Assembly (NCBI GenBank): GCA_023213395.1
Contig: CM041465.1
Location: forward strand, 150,233,741 to 150,297,740
From: Cycas panzhihuaensis
Taxonomy: Eukaryota; Cycadophyta
DNA: 64,000 nucleotides
Direction of reading: 5' to 3'
The stretch's first letter is position 1; the number at the start of each line of letters is the position of its first letter. The translations under genes were made by a program, and so were the position numbers. The notes under the pieces were generated by a model. That model saw nothing but the letters and a program-made list of their open reading frames with translations. It was not told the DNA's origin and did no database searches. This document shows positions 59,025 through 64,000 of the stretch, piece by piece.

Positions 59025-60165
59025 ATGGCAACTAGTTTTGGTAACATAATTATTCCCAAATTTGATGGATCAAATTTCTTAAATTGGAGTAGGAGGATGA
59101 GACCCATCCTCATTACTAAATATATATTGGATATTATGAAGACAAATTATATAGAACTTGGTCAAAATATAATTAAAGCAGAAAAACAAACATTCAAGGA
59201 GTGTGTAAAGAAAGACGATAAAGCTCTAGCTTTGATCTTTTGTGCCTTAGAAAATTACGTCTTTCTAAGGGTTAGTGAAACATATAAGTTAAAGGAGGCA
59301 TGGGATATTTTACGTCTTATTTATGAAGGTGTAGCCTCGTCTAAGCTCCAAACATTGAGAAGTAGATTTGATAATTTAAGGATGATGCCTAATGATTCTA
59401 TTAATAAATTCATAATAAAGGTTCAAGACCTTATAAATCAAATGAGATCTCTTAATGAAACCTTAACTAAACAAAGGATTATTGAAAGGATCCTTAGGTG
59501 TGTTGGTGAAGTGCAAAGATTTGAAATAGTAGCAAAAAGCATAGAAGTCTCAAAAGACCCAAGTACCTTAAAGATTAAATAATTGACAGTTGAGAAGAAG
59601 AAAAACTCAAGTGAATCCCTAGAACATGTATTTGCAACTAAAGTAAGGATCAAGTCTAATTCCCAAGCTAAAAGTTCAAGATCTAAGAACCAATCCCTAA
59701 GGGGGAGAGATAGAAATCCTATACAAGAGGCATATCAAGAATATCAACCTAGACACCAAGCTCTCCACCAAAGAAATCAAGGAGCAAATTAAATATATCC
59801 CAGCTAACAAAGATATCAAATTCAAGAGAGACATCAAGAAGCAAATTAATGTTACCAAAATTGTTAAGGCCATATAAACTTTCAAAGGCCCAACTTCAAT
59901 TATCCCAATAATAGACAAAAGGATAATCAAGTCAATACTTAAAAAGAGGAAGAACATCCTCCATTGATAGACCAAATCCTAGAAGTAGGAGTCTTAGCCA
60001 AAGAGGAAGAGATATAATTCATTATACCTTTTACCACAAAGTTGGCCATACTAAGGATAGGTGTTTTGCTAAGAATGGTCCTCTTATAAGAGGTAGTGCT
60101 AATACAGTTGTTAAAACTAGAGAGAATAATTATCTATTCCTATAACATTTTTTTGCACATGAGAA
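59025..60165 (+). pseudogene. Copia gag, copy B
   Basis: 185 codons open from ATG, then TAA, then further gag-like codons in the same phase (QLTVEKKKNSSESLEHVFA). It has KFDGSNFLNWSRRMRPIL, ALALIFCALE, KEAWDILRLIYEG, LRSRFDNLRMM and ERILRCVGE, as in the UBN2-type gag of plant copia. The nucleocapsid knuckle near 60025 reads YTFYHKVGHTKDRC: two Cys are now Tyr (TGC/TGT to TAC), so it would not bind zinc. A region of repeated Gln/Arg/Glu codons lies between (59700-59850). Confidence 0.88.
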
Positions 60166-62784
60166 AGAAGAGGATTATTGGTATATTGACTTAGGTTGCT
60201 TTACACACATGACTCATAAAGAGGAAATATTTCAAACTATTGATAAGACTAGAAAGGGATCAATCATGTTTAGAGATGATACCTCTCATGAATCTACTAG
60301 AAGAGGCAAAGTTATCATCATGATAGATTTGAGTGAAGATAGATATCTTGATGACGTTTTATACATTCTAGCTCTAAAGAAAAGTCTCTTATCAGTGGAA
60401 CAGATGATGGAGTAGGATTATAAGGTCATATTTGACAATAGTGAATGCACTATTAAGGATAAGAGGAAGAACAAAGTGGCAATTGCAAAAGGATAAATGA
60501 CTAAGGATAGACTTTTCAAGCTAGTTTTAACTCCTTTGGATAACTATGCTTTAAAAACTACAATCAAATTAGATAGTGACGTGTGGCACAAAAGATTTGG
60601 CTACCTAAATTACAGAAGCTTTGCTCTTATAAAGAAAATGAATATGGTTAAAGGGCTACCACAATTTAAAACTGATAAGGACATTTATGAGGGTTACCTA
60701 CTATAAAAATAACATAGGAAAAGTTCTTCTAATAGAAGTTATAGAGTAAATGGACCACTTCATTTAATCTATATAGATATTTGTGGTCCTATGGATGTCT
60801 CATCATTAGTTGGTACAAAGTACTTCCTTATATTCATTGATGATTACACAAAAAAACATGGGTCTATTTCTTGAAATTCAAAGTAGATACATTCCAATGT
60901 TTTATAGGCTTCAAAACCTTTGTGAAAAAGAAAAGTGGACATAAGATACTCTCCTTCAGATTAGATAATGGGGGAGAATTTATTTCTAATCATTTAATGC
61001 CTATTATATATATCATGATATTAGAATACAACACACCAACCCCTACACTCCACAACAAAATGGGGTTACTGAATAGAAAAAATGTACTATAGTTGAGATG
61101 GCCAGGTGCATGCTAAAAGACAAAAAGTTAGAATATGAGTTTTAGATAGAAGTTATCCACACTATAGTTTACCTACAAAATAGGTGTACCACTAAGGCCC
61201 TTAGGCAGATGACACCTAAAGTAGCATGGACTAGTTACAAACCTAGTATCCATCACTTGAGAGTCTTTAGATGCTTAGCTTATGTCCATATTCCTAAACA
61301 AAAGAGGACCAAGCTTGATGACAAGAGCATTAAGTGTATATTTATTAGGCATAGCAATATTTCCAAATCATATAAGGTATATGACCCCAAAGAAAGAAAG
61401 GTCATGGTTATCAGATATGTTGTATTAAAAAAGGATGAGTATTATCACTCAATTTGTATTCAAGATAAAGGCAAGAATGTTATGATAGATTTTGAGTCAT
61501 CTCTTAGGTCTACATATATACCACCTAGACAGGATCCAAAGTAAAATATTAATGTATCATGACCAGGTGGTGAGGGAATCTCCTCTTAACCTCAAAGATT
61601 CCCCAAATAGATCGAAAGAAGTCATGACTTGGATAATAATTTAGACAATAACTATGATAGAAGATCTACTCATTCACATTGGGTTAACTTCACGTAAGTG
61701 AGTCAAGTAATGGAAGCCCATGAGCCTCATATTTTTGAAGAGATAGGTACCCATAATGAATGGAGGAAAGCTCTAGAAGAAGAATACAATTCTATAGTAA
61801 AAAATGACACATGGGAACTTGTTAATCTTCCTACCAATAAAACAACCATTAGAACCAAATGGGTCTATAAGACTAAATTTAGATCTGATAGATCCATTAA
61901 CAAACATAAAGTTAGACTCATTGCCAAAGGATATGCCCAAAGGGTAGGCATAGATTATAATGAAACTTTTACTTCTATTACATAGATGGGAATAGTTTGT
62001 ATGATGTTGAGTCTAGTTGCCTAAAAAGATTAGGATGTTCATCATATGGATGTTAAAAGCACATTCCTTAATGACTACATTGAAGAGGACATCTATATCT
62101 AACAACCAAAAGGTTTTGAAGTTAGAGGGAAATAAAATAAAGTGTATAAACTGAAAAAAGCACTTTATGATTTAAAACAAACACCTAGAACATGGTACTC
62201 TAAGATTGACAAATATTTTAAAGACCAAGGATTCAAAAGAACTTAATTAGATCTAAATCTATATATTAAAATTGAAGGAGAGTCCATATTAATTATGGGA
62301 CTTTATGTTGATGACCTTGTCTATATAGGAAATGATTCCGGCCTCTCACAAAAACTCAAAGATGATATGTAAAAAGTTTGAAATGACTAACTTAGGTTTA
62401 ATGCATTACTTCCTAAGATTAGAAGTTTGGTAGGATAATGATGGTATTTTTATCTCTCAAAGAAAATATACCTTAGACTTACTCTAAAAGTTTAAGATGG
62501 GTGATTAGAAGGCTTTATCTACACTAGCTAAAGTTGGTATTAAACTATCCAAACTTGATGACTCTGCACTAGTAGATCCTATATTATATATTCAATTGAT
62601 TAGCAATATGATATATTTGACATCTATACAACCTGATATCATGTATGTGGTTAGTATTGTATCAAGGTTCATGTAAGATCCTAAATCTTCTCATTAGCAA
62701 GTAGCTAAGTGTATCCTACAGTATCTAAAGGATACAATAGACTATAGGCTACACTATAAATCTTCACCAAAATTTAGATTGATT
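60166..62784 (+). pseudogene. Copia pol, copy B, interrupted
   Basis: The protease motif WYIDLGCFTHMT (60178) has Leu in place of the catalytic Ser. The pre-integrase region has DVWHKRFGYLNYRSF (60570). The integrase core has LIYIDICGP, FLIFIDDYT and RLDNGGEF (60755-60990), with a frameshift near 60850 and another near 61010. A GxKxY-like C-terminal part follows (61209-61544). The RT (61698-62400) has [39 protein letters not shown] and an intact YVDDL. The RNase H begins near 62490 (PDIMYVVS, YLKDTIDYRL) and is cut at 62784 by the next insertion. Confidence 0.88.
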
Positions 62785-62974
62785 TGTCAAAATACTAGAT
62801 TAAAGATAGATGAAGAATACTTAAATTGATTGATTATTAAGAGCTCAAGTGAATAAATATAATTAGGGTTTGTAACTGACTTGTAACTAAGACACATCTA
62901 AATGACATGTATCCTATTGGTTACATACATTAAACATTAACCTATAACATAGGATAAAACATTACATTCTAACA
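62785..62974 (-). repeat. 190-bp 3' LTR of minus-strand copia element
   Basis: Plus strand TGTCAAAATA to CATTCTAACA. On the minus strand it begins TGTTAGAATG and ends TTTTGACA. It is unusually short for a copia LTR. Confidence 0.8.
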
Positions 62975-62984
62975 CCCTCTCTTA
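62975..62984 (-). promoter_or_regulatory. Polypurine tract of minus-strand copia element
   Basis: Minus strand TAAGAGAGGG, adjoining the LTR. It is essentially the same as at 32203-32213. Confidence 0.85.
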
Positions 62985-62989
62985 ATGTT

Positions 62990-64000
62990 TTATCCTATTA
63001 ATCCTATTTTAAATCTAAGCATTTGGAATTTATCTTTTTCAAGTGGTTTGGTTAATATGTCATCCACCTATTCATCAATAGGACAATAGACAAGATCCAC
63101 TTCTTTATTCTAGACCTTTTCTCTAATAAAGTGATGTTGAACTTATATGTGTTTGGTTTTGGTATGAAATACTAGATTCTTGATGAGTGTGATGGTACTT
63201 TAATTATTGCAATGAAGTATAGTTTCTTTCTTTTGAGGCTCTATTAAATCATTCAAAACTTGTATAAGCCATACTACTTCAGTGGTTGCATTGACACCTA
63301 ATTTGTACTCAAGTTCTATGGATGATAATACTATAGTGGCTTGTTTTTAACTGTTCCATGATATTGGTGAAGATTCTAGGAAGAAATAATGCCCGTTGGT
63401 TGATTTTATTTATTCTTTGTCACCTGCCCAGTCTGAATCACAAAATCCTGTTGACTAAAGAGATTTTTACTTTGGAAAAATTAATTTTAACCCTATTTTA
63501 CATTTTAGATACCTCAAGACCCTTTTTGTAGTATTCCAGTGTTTTATTCTTAGGTCATGTATGTATCTTAAAATCAGACCTATAGCATATGAGATGTCTA
63601 GTCTAGTTGTTGTGAGGTAGATGAGGCTACCAATGAGTTGCCTATACAGAGTGGCATTCACACATGGTTTCTTTTCATCTAGAATTAGGTTACAGTTCAC
63701 TTCTATGGGAGTAGAGCATGAATTGCATTCTTCCATTTAAATTTTAGTTAGCAAGTCTTTAATGTACTTGCTTTGGCATAAAGAGATTGAATTACTTTGA
63801 TGATCAACTTGGATTCCTAAATAGTAGTTAAGAAGCCCCAAGTTAGTCATCTCAAATTTGCCTTCCAGTTGACTCTTTATGTCAGATATTGATTCTTCAT
63901 CATCACCAATGAGAATCATATCATCAATATATATCACTATTATAGTGATTACACCATCCCTATTTTTTATATATAGACGTAAGTCTGTGTTGCTTCTCTA
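62990..64000 (-). pseudogene. Copia RT and RNase H, partial
   Basis: From right to left: LYIKNRDG, then YIDDMILIGDDE (the RT active site, 63937-63900), FEMTNLGLLNYYLGIQV, KYIKDLLTKI, a stop, STPIEVN, LYRQLIGSLIYLTTTRLDIS, RYLKCKIGLKL (63467), then a decayed RNase H with DSDWAGDKE, LSSIELEYK, HTKTKHI and DDILTKPLEKDKF. The two ORFs 63937-63737 and 63736-63467 share one frame. The RT N-terminus, integrase, protease and gag lie outside the window. Confidence 0.9.

Larger units (their letters stand above)
55971..62784 (+). mobile_element. Long-leader Ty1/copia element, copy B
   Basis: The most complete member of its group: 5' LTR, PBS, 2.75 kb leader, gag (59025), and pol through most of RNase H, stopping at 62784 where a minus-strand copia element is inserted. 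The rest, with the 3' LTR, would lie beyond the window. Protease, integrase, RT, RNase H order gives Ty1/copia. Decay is mainly by transitions plus a few small indels. Confidence 0.9.
62785..64000 (-). mobile_element. Copia element, minus strand, runs off the window
   Basis: Its 3' LTR (62785-62974) and polypurine tract lie at the left, followed rightward by RNase H and RT read on the minus strand. The 5' part lies outside. It interrupts copy B. The left five-base flank is TGATT (62780-62784), and its partner would lie beyond 64000. Confidence 0.88.

Overview
This window is nuclear DNA from a plant with a large, transposon-filled genome. It holds nested, decayed retrotransposons and no recognisable intact host gene. 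The evidence for a plant is the element types: Ty1/copia elements primed by initiator-Met tRNA, Ty3/gypsy chromovirus and Tat-lineage relics, and an L1-type LINE with an ORF1 of the plant gag-like type and a C-terminal RNase H. The age of the insertions (LTR pairs visibly diverged, mostly by C-to-T and G-to-A transitions), the 3.1 kb LTRs and the lack of genes would fit a gymnosperm, but the sequence alone does not prove that. There are no bacterial-style operons, CRISPR arrays, rRNA genes or tRNA genes.

Layout. 1-1965: AT-rich DNA ending in a minus-strand primer-binding site and an LTR edge. 1966-8208 (-): a complete LINE with a perfect 17-bp target-site duplication. Both its reading frames are free of frameshifts and broken only by point stop codons. 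8264-13553 (+): a full-length Tnt1-like copia element. 13559-18910: scraps, including an unidentified minus-strand coding relic, a gypsy pol with an internal deletion, and a copia 3' end joined through one LTR to a second PBS. 18911-20131: a 1.2 kb alternating pyrimidine-purine microsatellite. 21575-30285 (+): a copia element (copy 1) with a 2.75 kb leader, split by a 5.0 kb non-autonomous LTR element (23738-28750). 30286-31726: gypsy 3' relic and unassigned DNA. 31727-35165 (-): a deleted copia element. 36944-51880 (+): a 14.9 kb Tat-like Ty3/gypsy element with 3.1 kb LTRs, gag and protease, an antisense gene-like cassette, a relic of a second RNase H, and no RT or integrase. 51886-55970 (+): a copia relic (copy 3). 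55971-62784 (+): a nearly complete long-leader copia element (copy B). It is cut by a minus-strand copia element (62785-64000) that runs off the window.

How the parts relate. Three + strand copia elements (21575, about 52390 and 55971) have the same plan: a short LTR, a two-base TT spacer, a Met-tRNA PBS, then 2.3-2.75 kb without coding sequence before gag. A leader segment of about 400 bp from this group also occurs inside the minus-strand element at 31727-35165, which has unrelated LTRs. The Tat-like element appears to have lost its polymerase core. It carries an antisense cassette with its own TATA box, an intron-like gap and a perfect 32-bp palindrome, and this cassette is the least ordinary structure in the window. 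No gene here looks capable of making a full-length protein.
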